From Pseudevernia furfuracea (lineage: Eukaryota; Ascomycota; Lecanoromycetes; Lecanorales; Parmeliaceae), in NCBI GenBank assembly GCA_022315425.1, contig JAIUPT010000031.1:620001-684000 (forward strand): a stretch of 64,000 bases of DNA, read 5' to 3'. Positions 24,242 to 36,250 of this stretch are shown here, piece after piece (positions within the stretch are counted from its first letter, which is position 1; each line of letters opens with the position of its first letter). The notes under the pieces are model-generated. The model was not told the origin of the DNA. It saw only the letters and a program-made list of their open reading frames with translations, and ran no database searches. A program made the position numbers and the translations under genes.

Positions 24242-25132
24242 ATGGCAAACGACGAGTATGATGTACGTGCACACTCGCTACCTTCACCTTGAGGCGTGCT
24301 AACGGAACATGATGAAGTTTCTCTTCAAAGGTATCTGACCCTGCGCTTACGGCCACTGAAAACAACCTGGCACATGCTACATGCTACCCACCACCTCCTG
24401 CCTAACAGCTATAACTGATCCCTCTCAACCAGTGGTCCTTATCGGAGACTCTGGCGTAGGAAAATCAAATCTTCTCTCCCGATTCACCCGCAATGAGTTC
24501 AACCTCGACAGCAAATCCACCATTGGTGTCGAATTTGCAACCCGCTCCATCCAAGTCGACGCCAAGACCATTAAAGCTCAGATTTGGGACACCGCTGGAC
24601 AGGAACGCTACCGCGCCATCACGTCAGCATACTACCGAGGAGCCGTTGGAGCACTGCTAGTATACGATATCAGCAAGCATCAGACATATGAAAATGTGCA
24701 GCGGTGGTTGAAAGAGCTAAGGGATCATGCGGATGCGAATATTGTCATAATGTTGGTCGGGAATAAGAGTGATCTGAGGCATTTGAGGGCGGTCCCTACG
24801 GAGGAGGCGAAACAGTTTGCCAGTGAGTGGCTGGGTGTATCTTGCTTGGGAGACATGGATTAACGGCCAAAGGCGACAACAATCTATCATTCATTGAGAC
24901 TTCGGCGCTAGATGCAAGTAACGTCGAGCTTGCCTTCCAGAACATCCTCACCGGTATATTTCAGATGCCCAATTGAGTGAATGGCAGCTAAATGTATACA
25001 GAAATATACCGCATCGTCTCGAGCAAAGCCCTCGATAACGGCGATTCGGCCCAGAATCCAATAGGCGAGCGTAAAGTCCTTGAGATCAGCAAATCATCGG
25101 ATCCAGAGACGAAGTCGGGGAAATGTTGTTAG
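24242..25132 (+). CDS. RAB11: Rab11/Ypt31 family small GTPase
   Basis: Five exons (24242-24262, 24318-24330, 24433-24822, 24873-24953, 25002-25132) join in frame to 211 residues. The second exon is only 13 bases; with its neighbours it restores MANDEYDFLFKVVLIGDSGV. All GTPase motifs are present: GDSGVGKS (P-loop), the switch I threonine in STIGVEFATR, WDTAGQERYRA, GNKSDL and ETSAL. The tail GERKVLEISKS ends in Cys-Cys, the double geranylgeranylation site. Rab11/Ypt31 acts at recycling endosomes and late Golgi and drives secretory vesicle traffic, important at hyphal tips. Introns are 48-102 bases, all GT-AG. Confidence 0.97.
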
Positions 25133-25686
25133 GATACCAATAGTTTATGAGCATGAGACAATTGAGTGTACCCAGATTCGCTGGACATGGATGCCCTAGT
25201 CGTTCTCGAGCATTTGCAGTTTTTCCTTCAAGCTTACGAAGACGGCGTCATATATTAGATCAGACAGGTAGTCTTACTGATATGTGCACTGAGCAATGCC
25301 TAGCATTATTTAGATCAAATTGGCGTTCATTAGGGCGATGTTGTCTGTCAAGCTCAACCACAGAGTCTGCTTCAACGTACCCCTTTCAGTGGCATCTTGA
25401 CTGTTAGAGTGCTTTGATATCACTGTCACTAGTAAGGCAGCACGCGTCCAACCCAAGCTAATCCTTGCCTTTTTAGCGAAGTTATAATGACATGGAGATA
25501 TGAGGAGTAATTTACTGTGTGCAAGAATGAAAAAATCGCTTGCCTATAAGAAAATGCAATCTCAGTATGCACATGTCTACCAGTTTCGCTCTGCCCCTGC
25601 AAAACTATGCTTCAGTCCTAGTCCTAATCCTCAGTTCACAGACGCTCTCTTCTCCAGAAGAGCCGAAATCCCTTCATCTCGGCTGT
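25133..25686. other. Convergent 3' intergenic region
   Basis: It lies between the ends of Rab11 (+) and the next gene (-). No coding sequence is supported. Confidence 0.5.
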
Positions 25687-26660
25687 TCACTCTTCCCTTC
25701 GCCAACATTTCCTCCTCCTCCCATCGCCATCCTCACCTGCAACACGACTCCATGCTAACTCCGGCGTTTTCTTTTTCCACGGCCTTCCTAACAACCAATC
25801 GGTAACACTAACTACCCTACTTGTCTTCTCTAGATGCCCATTTTCTTCTGCATGCTCAATCGTATGTGTTATAATCCGTCCCTCCTCGTCAAACTCAAAA
25901 ACGAATTTCCCGCAAAATTCCCGATCATCCCTCGCATCGCCACCCAACCATTCGGTAATTTTGTCCACCTGTTCACTAGTCCCAATGCCACGGTACAGCG
26001 CACCCATGCCTTTGCCCTGTGTTTTGCCACATGTTTTCCAGCGCACAATGAGGCGTTCGCTGCTGATGTAGGAGTGAGCGATGCGGGAGCAGGAGGGTCC
26101 ATTTTTCACTACGCGCTCGCTGATAATTACGAGCTTGACGTTGCCGACGATGGGGACCCGGCCCCAGGCCATAGGGGCGGTCCAGAGGGCCGCATGGTAG
26201 GCGACGCGGCCGGAGACGGTGGGGAGTTGGTGGGTAGAGGGGAAGAGATGGAGGGTAATGTGGGGTGAAAGTATTTCTGGTGGAAGTGGGGAGGCGAGAA
26301 GGGTGGGGAGGCGGGATTGCAGGATGCGGAGGGCTGTTGCAAGGAGTAAAATTGTCAGTACTTGGATTGTTTCACGAGAGGTGCTGAGTGAGACGTACTC
26401 TTGCCCAGCTTTAAAGTCCGCTCATCTGGTGATACATCTTCACGTTTGGCACCAGATTTTTCGGGCGTGCGACGGAGTGGACTGGAGCTGGTGAACCAGA
26501 TTTCAGGGAAGATTTCGCGGTTCGACTGGACTTGTGCAAGCGAACGGCATGGTGAGCAGAAGGTGGTACGGAGCCCAAAGCCTGTAGGGCGATGCCCCGG
26601 CTTCAGGGCATGTTTTTCGGCGCGGACGAGACTGGGAACAGTTCTCCTCATCAGACTCAT
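25687..26660 (-). CDS. Probable mitochondrial protein, unknown function, 302 residues
   Basis: Two exons (26660-26399 and 26333-25687) join in frame across a 65-base intron (GTACGT...GCAACAG). The N-terminus (MSLMRRTVPSLVRAEKHALK) is basic, lacks acidic residues for some distance and resembles a mitochondrial targeting sequence. The conserved-looking body runs from RTLKLGKTLRILQSRLPTLL through LHLFPSTHPQLPTVSGRVAY, AAWGRVP-like (TAPMAWGRVPIVGNVKLVII), CGKTQGKGMGALYRGI and FVFEFDEEGRIITHTIEH. The last segment, a beta strand plus histidine pair, recalls NTF2-like folds. I recall similar unnamed fungal proteins but no function. The tail after residue 280 is basic. ATG 26660 is chosen; a second lies at 26651. 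Confidence 0.85.
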
Positions 26661-26822
26661 CAGGTTAATGGTCAAAGTAGGTCAGGATGAGACATGAGAA
26701 TAGGAAAGAGGAACTGCTATGATACAGTACTGGTGGTACGTTCGGTTACGGTGTTATTTAGCGCTGCTTACACGTGACCTTCAAATGACGTAGAGTACTC
26801 TAAGTAAGAAGAACGTTGAAGT

Positions 26823-27552
26823 CAATCTTCAGTCGTCACTATTCAATTGGCACACAAAATCTGGCGAGAATGCCGCGATGCCTCAGAGAACTTCCATATT
26901 GTCTCCACAGAAGTTGCGAGCCTTCATCTTGTTCTCAAGGAGGTGCAGGAGGCTGTAAATGACCATGAATCCAGGCGGGCCGCGGCACCCAAAGCAAAAA
27001 ACCCATCTATCGAAATTGATAGACGGGTGCAACGATATTTTACAAGAGCTGCATGGTTTGTTGGATAAGTACAATATTCTTGGGACGCAAAGCAGGAGGA
27101 CCCAGGACAGAACGTGGTGGAGTCAAGATCAGATCGAGAGCACAGGCAGCGTGTTATATCAAATACTGGTCTGCTGACCTCGTTCCACGTGGGGCTATTT
27201 CGGTACGTTCCTGAGGCCAGGGGGATTCTACCGTCCTGCTATCAACTCATTTGCCCGCAGCGCTGGCCAAGCTCGAATTGAGAGACTTATAACGCAACTG
27301 GTATTGCAGCATCAGTCTGGACTACGTGATAGCTCGGTCATATCCGTGGGTAGCCTAGAATCAGCCAAAGAAGGCGACGTAGACCTGTGGTCTTAAACTG
27401 CTCGAGAAATAGAAGATGTTGGCATCACTTCGACTATGGTCAATGAGATTCGGTCTTACATCACCGCTTGGATCAAAGCTCAGAACTCGACGAATCCGCC
27501 CCAAGCTTACATGGCGATGAACTGTGGCTTCATTCCAAAGCGCCCACGTTGA
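26823..27552 (+). pseudogene. Decayed N-terminal domain of a fungal STAND/NLR-type gene
   Basis: Three reading frames in succession carry pieces of one protein: IQLAHKIWRECRDASENFHI and VSTEVASLHLVLKEV, then after a frame change near 26990 HLSKLIDGCNDILQELHGLL and YNILGTQSRRTQDR, then after another near 27142 RVISNTGLLTSFHVGLFR. A GT-AG intron (27203-27260) leads to QARIERLITQLVLQHQSG, stopped by TAA at 27394 but continuing in frame (REIEDVGITSTMVNEIRSYI) to 27552. From memory this matches the conserved N-terminal region that precedes NACHT, ankyrin or similar domains in fungal STAND proteins. No nucleotide-binding domain follows, so the copy is truncated as well as broken. The upstream start is not found. 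Confidence 0.7.
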
Positions 27553-28382
27553 GTACCCCGAATTCCAACGGGGGATCATAAATTTAGGCGGTTTACAGGA
27601 GGATATCCAACCATCTGGTGCCCCTTCTTTATAAGGAATCTGGCCTTCAGATGAGAGACCGGCGCGCGCATAGGCTTGGTGCGTCTGTACCTATCCAAAT
27701 TGTATTGACAATCCACGCACACGGGAGCCATATTCGGGGCCGACTCCCCTTGACTTGCTGTCATACCTACCAAGTATACACAGCGTGGAGGATCACTACT
27801 TCAGCAAATACCTCCCAGGTGTGTATGGCCTTCATGGCCACCAATATATGACCACCCACCCACTCGAAGGACCATGTCCTTCTGCATAAGTAAGTAGGCT
27901 AGACTTTCCGTTATCTGGGCGGTGTACTGATCTGATGCTAGGAATACATCGCTCACAGGCGATGTCAAGGATCCTTCCTTTCAACACATCATATCGAAGG
28001 GGAGCAGCCACAAAGTGAGCAAAGGTCTGACCGTGCCTAGAGCAGACGACCACACACCAATAGAATCAAGAGCGGCGCCTGGGTCCAACGGACGAGCCAT
28101 GGATGATGACTACACATCAACTGTACACAAAATAGCATTTTTGGATTCTGTCAATCATCTCATCTGGCGAGAGCGGGCTATATTCGACGCTTCGTTAATA
28201 TCATGCTAATTGCCATTCAAACAACCTCGAAATAAGCCGAGAGTAGAATACAAGAGCCAAGCGCTTTCAGCCACATCGATCGTACACATCACTGAGCCTT
28301 TTCGCTATCTTTTCCCTCTTCAGCGCCACGGTCCCCTCACTTCGCTCAGTCCTCGCCGGGCTTTCCACTGACCCGCACCCTT
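27553..28382. other. Intergenic, possibly decayed downstream part of the STAND gene
   Basis: No frame longer than about 78 codons and no recognised domain. It follows directly after the STAND remnant and ends at the 3' end of the O-mannosyltransferase. Confidence 0.4.
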
Positions 28383-30861
28383 TTAGTCGGTGATCCTCCA
28401 TTTCTCAAACCATTTGAGATGCCTCCACTGCTTATTGTCACCCTCCATACCAAATACAATAGCCCTAAACAAGACGAACAGCCCGATGACCAGCACGTAA
28501 AGTACCCCATAAATTGCCCACTCGATTGTTTTGTCCTTTCGCGCTAACGGCTTAGTCATCCAATCCACAACGAATCCCATTGTCAGGATGGCAAAGTACA
28601 GTGCCGGGTAATAGTGGTGAACATAAGTGACTCGCGCCATAGCCACAAACGGTAGATAGTGGAGAAACCAGCCTACAACGGGATAAACTCCGGCGTAATG
28701 AATTTGATCAATCTCCGAAGGTTTGAGCTCGTCGTATCCGCGTTGCCAGCGGACGAGATACCATGCCACCATCGTGCCAAAGACACCAAGTGAGAGGGTG
28801 CTGCCCCAATAGACAATGGGGTTGCCGAGGAGGAAGTATTTGACGATATGGTTGTCCCAGCCACACATGCGAAGGCCTACGTTCAGGATAGGCCACTGCC
28901 AGAATTGGGAAGCGAGGTCATCTTGTTTGTCGGGATCAGGCACCAAGGCGTTGTTGGACGTCATCATGGCTACATTAAGGTGCATGAAGTCGCGTAGGAA
29001 TGGGGACTTGTAAGATCCAGGGTCACTAGCTGGTACTGCATCGATTTGTTAGTATATCTTGGTCAATAATACACGGCAACAACTCACGTCTTTCATTCCA
29101 ATGAGACTCGACGTTCCAATGGGTGTATACATCTCGAGGCTTGTTCTCTTTCACGCAAGTGACTTCAATCTGCTTGAAACCCCACTGCGGAAGATTGACG
29201 TTTCCAGCGCGCAGGTAGCAGCCCAGAGATGTGTGCTTCAGCCTAAAGGACGATGTCAATGTCCTAATCCTGGACCAGTCTCTCGAAGCTGCATCGTCTA
29301 CAACCTCAACGGTCCAATGATCTTTGTCGTCACCAATAGTAGTGTTGCCATAGGACGAGACCTCATTGTCACCTTTGGTCACAGGAGCGGAAACCGCGTG
29401 CGAGTGGAGATTGCGACCTGTCTGAGAATGAATCAAGCGAAGGACATTGCCGTCTCCAACGTAGCTGATAGGCTGCTCTGGGTCATACAATGGCATACTC
29501 CGATTTGGATAGAAGAACCAGTCGTTATTGGCATCCTTGTGATGGTAGCAAGTCACCTGCTGCTGTTGAGATCCCTCAGGGTATGTTTGAACGTGGGAAT
29601 GCAGTAGACCGCCGCCATAGCCCATGTTCTTTAGTGTAGCTCTCGAACCATAAGCAACCTCCAGTGGGCTGTCCTTCCCAACATCTGTGCCTTTCAGGTT
29701 TGCCTGAAACAGCGAGCTCATTTGCGCATCTCCAGGGCCGCTGTTCTCCAAGACAAGAAAGTGAACCCAGAAGGAGAACATATATACAAGTAGAGGGAGG
29801 AAGATCAGGCCGAAGACTCTGGCCACGAGGTGCTGGCCTAATTCAACCTATGATCCGTTAGCGTCTTCACCATTACATTCCCTAGGCGCGCTCTTTCACC
29901 TTTGGCATTTTGACATCTCCAAACTTATTCCACAGATCTTCAATTGTGTAGAATCCAACGAGGGCTGTGCCGAACATTCCCACCCACTTAACGCTGCACA
30001 CGCATCCAATGCTGACACCACACAGAAATAGCCAGGTGAACCATTCAATGGAAAAGCTTTGATCCCTCAACCTATGGAACCTTGCCCAGCACAGTACCGT
30101 GGTGAAAGTGAAACAAAGGAGCATCGAGTCCAGCAGAATGAATCTCGAGATGGTTGCATATGAGTTCTCGAAGAGCACTGCCATTGTCACCAACCATACG
30201 GTCGGTCGTCTGAAATTCATCTCTTTCGCCGTGAAATATGCTAGAGGTACGCACACAGCACCAAATGCTGAGTTGAAGAGACGCATGAAAGTATAGTTGA
30301 GCTCTTCTGGGTATTTCTCGCCGGATTTGAATTCGAATGAGCCATTGTAGCCAGCCAACAGGCCGGAAAGGCCAACCAGCATTTTCCCTAGAGGAGGATG
30401 TACATCGAAATAGAACTCTCGTTTCAAGTAATGGGAGCCGAACTTTCCAAAGCTACACGAAGACGGGCCATTAGAATCGACCTTAGAACTTTCCCCAGAT
30501 CCCGAATTGGAGTCTAGACTTACTGAGCTTCGTCCCAGGTCACGATATCCGACAGGCCTATCTTGTACATCCTTGTGAAGAAAGCAAGAAAAGTGAAGAT
30601 TAGAGGAGCGACAATGAATTCATAATCGTCGAGCGTAGATAAAATTGAGGGAGAGAGCGATTTTGGCTGAAGCAAAGCTTGTCAGCGCAACCAGTCGGGC
30701 ATTAAGACTGTCATCGACCGCACCTTCTGGAATTTCTTATCGTCAATCTCCTCCTTAGAAGGTGTGATGGCGCCATTCTGTCCCCCGGGAACATTTCTTC
30801 TCCTAAGATCTGCACCATCTTGTGCTGCCCCTGACGCATGAGCGTCCTTGTTGCTCGTCAT
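28383..30861 (-). CDS. PMT2: Dolichyl-phosphate-mannose protein O-mannosyltransferase, PMT2-type
   Basis: Five exons (30861-30724, 30666-30524, 30452-29900, 29847-29088, 29035-28383) join in frame to 748 residues. The conserved start of the catalytic domain reads TWDEAHFGKFGSHYLKREFY then FDVHPPLGKMLVG, containing the acidic pair essential in PMT enzymes. Several membrane helices follow, then an ER-luminal loop with MIR repeats (GLLHSHVQTYPEG, CYHHKDANNDWFFYP, RNLHSHAVSAPV, GDDKDHW), then the C-terminal helices ending WFEKWRITD. PMTs transfer mannose from dolichyl phosphate to Ser/Thr of secreted and wall proteins in the ER. The family is certain; the PMT2 subtype is judged from the MIR-region wording and is less sure. 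Confidence 0.95.
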
Positions 30862-31859
30862 TCTGCGGTGAATAGGCAGGAGCCGCTATTTTCATCAAAT
30901 CCAGAGAGGTGGCCAGTACGGCTAATAAAGCCTGGTGGATAGGAATGTCGAAGCAAGGGGGGGGAAGTGCAGCTGGAGCAGGAAAAGGAGCGTGAATAAG
31001 TGTTGAATTATAAGGACTCTATGTTGTCATGGCTGGAGGGAAACAGCAAAGGGTTGGAGGATGCAAATTCACCTCTGCTTCCTGGCTTCTGTGACTGTAA
31101 CTTAGAAGAAAGAAGTTTTTGAGGTTGAGAGTTGTAACGTGTCGTTCCAAAATTCCCAGTAATTACGAGGCTCACACGCCGTAAAGTGATTTAAGGCTGA
31201 CCCTACTTTTATTATAAGGTCGAGGGGTTTTTCCTGCAGTGCCCTCGACGCTAGCTCGCTAGCATGATGGAAGGAGTAAGGTACCTAAGGTATTTTAAAG
31301 TTTAACTAATAAGCTGGCTCCGCTGGTAAGTAATTGAGAAAAGCATACCGTAGAAAAGCCGAAGAAAAAGCTTGGCGAAAACTTGGCTAGAGGAGGCTGA
31401 CTTTAATTTGTGATTTGTGATTTGTGATTCAAGATTCAAGATGCAAGATTCAGTAATTATCGCCTCCACCAAAATTGGGGGCTGCATCCACAACCTTTGG
31501 GTAATTCTAGTCATCAACAGATCGCTCTTCAGTCGAGCCACGAAAATCGGTGATCACTGGAATCCAAAGATCCGCGTTTTGAGATTCAGATCCTGGGAGC
31601 GTTTGTAATGGTCAGTCGCGAAGGGAAATACCACGGTCATCCCCATAGATGCCAGACCTTTATACGGTCCATCTCAACTGCCCAGATAGAACACGGTAGA
31701 TACGAAATCCTGCTCCAGCATAAAACAAGCCATCAACCCATTCTAATGCGGTGTGGTGCTGGGAATCATGCTTCCACTCCAAGTCTTCCATGCAAAGAGA
31801 GCCATCTATATTGTCCTTTCCTGTCGAGCCGAGCAAATGAAAGTAAAAATCCATTAAGC
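30862..31859. other. Intergenic, PMT promoter side
   Basis: About 1 kb without a supported gene. It contains a short direct repeat of TTGTGATT (near 31408-31430) and an AAGGTACCTAAGGTA word near 31281. Open frames are short. Confidence 0.45.
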
Positions 31860-34343
31860 TCAGTCGTCATCTTGACCCAGACGACCATAACCGCCTCCAT
31901 CTTTACCCTCACCTTTCGTCCTTTGTACCATTCTTGATATCCACCCTCCAAGCCCCTCACTACTCGCCGGCGCGTCAGGCGGAAGCTGAGTCTTGCCGTT
32001 CTCCACTGGAACAGATGGCGGATTGATGTCAAGACCCGGAATCGCACTGTCTGCTGTAAATTTACCTGGCCCCCCACGCCTAATGTCAAGCGATGGCACA
32101 GGGGATCGGTTGCCACTCATCAAGGATTCAACCTCTGCGTGTTGAGCAGGAGTCGGCATCGCCGTGGTCGCGTCGCCGAATAATTGGTCCATATCCTCGA
32201 GTCGTACGTTGGCGGTTTCAGGATAGAGGAAGTATACTACCAGAAGTCAAAACAGGCATAGGGGGGCATTCGGAACGGAGACACCATACCAAGGACAAAA
32301 CTGACAGCGCAGAAAAACGCATGCACGAGATATAGCCGCCACTTAATCCATTCTTGTAAGACTGGCGTCACCTCACCCACGATCCAGTTGCACGCCCAAT
32401 TCGCTGCAGTACTCAGACTTGCTCCTTTGGCTCTGATGCTCAGCGGTAGGATTTCTGGTGGGTAGAGCCATGGTATGGGGCCCCAGGAAGCACCGAACGC
32501 GGCATTGTAGATCATGACGAAGATAACTGTTAGTACGGGGGTGTAATGTATGTCGATGAAGATGAAGTACGATATGGCGGAAAGCGAAATGATCATAGCA
32601 ATGGCTCCAGAAAGAAGGATCAAGCGTCGACCCCATCTGTCCACGAGGTACCATGGAGGAACAGTCGAGAGTAGGTAGGTAATGCCGTTGATTCCAGTCA
32701 TAAGGATAGCATCACGGCCGACCCATCCGGCTGACTCGAATACAAGAGGAGCGTAGTAGGAAATGACGTTGATGCCGTTAAGCTGTGCCAAGGCCTGAGC
32801 GGACATGGCGATGAAGAGCCGCTTGTAGTATTTTCTGAACATCTCATAGTACGACCTTTCCCCTTCCTGTCGCTGGAGAAGAACGTTCATCTTGATCTCC
32901 CGGTACTCTTGTCGGGCCTTGTCATTGTGAATGTCTCCGCCACCGTACAGGTTGGCAATCACTACAATCCCTTCTTCATCGTGATCATTATCCAGCAGCC
33001 ACCTATACGAAGTTGGTCAATCACACGCCACAACGTCCAGTCTGAGGGACCACTAACCTTGGCGACTCGCAGATGATCAGACTGCCCAGACCAAGGAGGA
33101 GGCCCATAAAGCACTGAAGCAGCAGCGGAATCCGCCATGCATAATCACTCGGTATAAAGCTACAGAAATAGTCCACCCACACGCTGGCGGCATAGCCGCT
33201 AATATTGCCGGTGAATTCGATGCAAGCAAGCTTCCCTCTGTTGTGTGGGGGGGATATCTCGGACTGATAGACAGGCACAATTGTGGACAAGGCCCCCACG
33301 CCCAGACCAGCGATGATTCTCCCAAAGATCATCATCGGCATGCCGTTTGCAAACGTCTGGAGAGCTCCGCCCACAAAAAAGATCATTGAGCCAAACAGTA
33401 TAGTCCTGCGACGGCCGATCATATCTCCTATTCTTCCAATGCAAAGAGATGCAACGAATGCGCCGACCTCGAGAATCGCCACCATTGTCCCAATTTCGGC
33501 TCTCGTAGGCTGATTGAAATAATCCTTGAAGTACGAACCACTGGGTGCGTTGACATCAATCAGCCCAAGACTTCATTGAAGAGGAACCCGTCGTCCTACG
33601 TTATTATCCCAGACATCACGCCTTGATCATATCCAAACAGGAACACCCCTACCGATACAAACACACTAGTGAAGTATCTGCGGCACATTAACATTGATTC
33701 TGAATCACGAAAAGATCCACGGAACATACAGCAACGGCTTCCCCGTCAAGCCGTGGGTCTGGCTTCTCCTTCGGTCCCCCGTCATGACGATGGCGAGGGC
33801 TTTCTCTGTGCGTCCGATCTGCCTCGCCGGAGGGTTCGGTATTTCAATAGCCTCTTTACTGAGTCCAGAGTTGGTAATCTTATGCTCTGGATGTGTACGC
33901 TTTGAGTAATGAACGTGCTTAGGCCGCCGGTGGAACGGGCTTGAGTTGGATCCGCCGAGACCCTGGTCCTCTACCGACTCCCGTAGACGTATGCGTAGAG
34001 GATCCTCCTCGTTGGCGAGCTGTTCCGCAAGGTCGCCAGTGTCACTCCACAATGAGAAGTCGGAGCCCGCGGAGTCGGAGGAGCGCCGGTTGCCCTTCTT
34101 CTCGTTGAGTAATGCGGCTGAATCCTCCTCCCTCGACTGAGAGGGATATGCTAGGGTACGGAGAGGGATATTAGCAGAGTCGTAAGGCTTTGAGGAAGGA
34201 ATTGTGACGGTTGTTGAGGGCAGCAGCCCGTTTGATGGTTGAAAACAGTTTGGTCCTGGTAGAAATAAATTGTGGGACGCGGGGGTAGGCTTCCTGGAAT
34301 GGAGCGGGCGAGTTGGTTGTGGCTCGCGCTCTCTGCTGAGCAA
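31860..34343 (-). CDS. MFS sugar transporter with long N-terminal extension (5' end unresolved)
   Basis: Five exons (34343-33721, 33677-33600, 33540-33058, 33002-32290, 32236-31860) join with all phases matching and give about 757 codons. From LTGKPLLYVPYFTSVFVSVG on, it is a 12-helix sugar porter: FLFGYDQGVMSGIIT, GRIGDMIGRRRT, GRIIAGLGVGALSTIVPVYQ, ESPRWLLDNDHDE, QALAQLNGINVISYYAPLVF, DRWGRR and FLYPETANVRLEDMDQLFGD. It should import hexose or a related sugar at the plasma membrane. Upstream are about 200 open, acidic codons (DFSLWSDTGDLAEQLANEED) that look coding but contain no ATG before MTGDRRR near residue 188, so a 5' exon is missing from my model or the start lies at that late ATG. 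The first intron is only 43 bases. Confidence 0.88.
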
Positions 34344-36250
34344 TTAAAATCGCGATAGGCGTAGATAAAACAGCATTCAGCATTGGACGAGCTGCAGGTT
34401 CCTCTCTTTGTTTTTGAGATGGGCAAAAGGCGAGGCGCTTTGTCACAAGACCCGATTAATACTCTTGTCGTTGGGCGAATAAGTTTGGTAGTTCGAGGTA
34501 CTCTAGTCTTAGTAGTACCTTGAGCTTAACAACGCTTGATTTTTCTCTTTAGTGTCATGCAACAAACATCCCCGCCGCGAATATTTTCCGCCTGTTCGCT
34601 ACTTGTATTGTAAAGAATCGTGAAGATCGGAGTAGATGTACGGAGAATAGCCATAGTTCTTGATGAGCTTGTCGATTACGTTTCGATAAAGCAATTTAGG
34701 TAGACGGAGTACAAGGACCTTCAAGAAAAGGACAGGATCAAAATCCCATTACCCAAGTGCTCTACAAATAATTCAAAGTGTACCCCCCGCGTCAGGTTGG
34801 CCCCCGAGCGAAAACAATGAAGCTTAGAACACCACCCTACGGACCACATTATTATTACTCGTAGAAGCCACGACGACTGGGCTACATATACTCCGTAGCT
34901 AGCGAGCCTTTACCCTAGAGCAAAATCGTGGTGACTCCCCTGCATAAAGCCAGCATGTACCGCCTTCACTATTAACTCGTTTTCATCATCTCTTCGTGAA
35001 AATCCATCTGAGCGGTGACCCACGCATCATCAACACGAGACATCGAGAAGGCCAGCGAAATTCAGTATTTGGTCAGACAATAGCCTATTAGCACATACCC
35101 TCGACACTAAAGGTGACGAGTCCACTGTCAATTCATCATACAAGAAACCTATGAAGTTCAACCTTACGCAACGAAGCAAAGGAAATGGGCACATATTCAG
35201 GGTGTTGAACGTGTGCAGCATGAAGGCGACGGATATTGCAGGCGCTTTTATAACAACATGCACCGTCTCGGTCTATTATACAGGTTTATAGATACCCTTG
35301 GTAGGATACTTGCAGAAAAGGGTGGGATTGGGCCACGTGGCTATTCAATCGATGTTTCCCTCAGTACTTATATACAAGTCCTGATGTCTTCTCCGTAACA
35401 ACCAACAGTGTCCAGGACTGCAAAGCACAAGACTGGTCAGTGTCTGATGGAATTTACATTATTCTTTCAATAATGCTCCTTCTTTGCGGAGCTCAGCTTC
35501 CACAAGGACCGCCGCGTTCCACTGTTTCTTCAATCCAAAAGTAATATAATAGTGGCCTCTGGCGAGCGGTACTCCATGACCTGACAACAACTCGGCCCCC
35601 TAATGCAAAGGACTCGTAGTCCACTGTAAATTGTGGAGGAATGGTTTTGAGAGTTGGTAAATTCGGCGGAGAATACGATGCGTTGGCATCTGAATCCAAT
35701 GCTTTATAAATTAGAGAAGATGAATACCAATTTGAAGTACAAAATATTTGCTGTGAAGGGTTGGTATTGAAGATCCAAGCGAGGGATGTGTTGTCCGTGG
35801 CGTCGCGTGCAACATTGCTTCACCAGCCACTTCAAGTCGCGCCGTTTCATTTCCCTTCCTTCGCGCAAGAAATAACCTCCCCTGCAAACCAGACTTTCCT
35901 TAATCTCTCCCACCTCTTATTCGTTCGATCCCAGCCAACATTGTTGAATCTCGTCGCCATTAATAACAGTAGCATTGTTTTTACGTTCCTACCTCTCGGT
36001 GTCCCGCAGCTGCCCTGCCGATCTCGCGCGTCGCTCCTTTCTTGTTTTTGGAAAAAGGCCACCGACACTCGCTCCTGCAGCGACAACCCGACTCTGCAGC
36101 CATTGGCTCCTCCAGTACGACGTCAAATCTTTCAAACAAGATAAGGCTACCACCTGCGCCTTTAACCGACTGTCGTCATTCCGTGGATACCATCTATGGG
36201 AGTAGGGAGTCCGTGAAAGTGGACAGCACGCAACCCTCAACAACTTTACA
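34344..36250. other. Intergenic, divergent promoter region of sugar transporter and CHS7
   Basis: 1.9 kb. It includes TACTCCGTA at 34889-34897 and a related TACGGAG word at 34637. Minus frames around 35470-35700 look partly protein-like (for example DYESFALGGRVVVRS) but need a frame change and have no splice support. The 5' exon of the sugar transporter may lie at 34350-34450. Confidence 0.4.
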
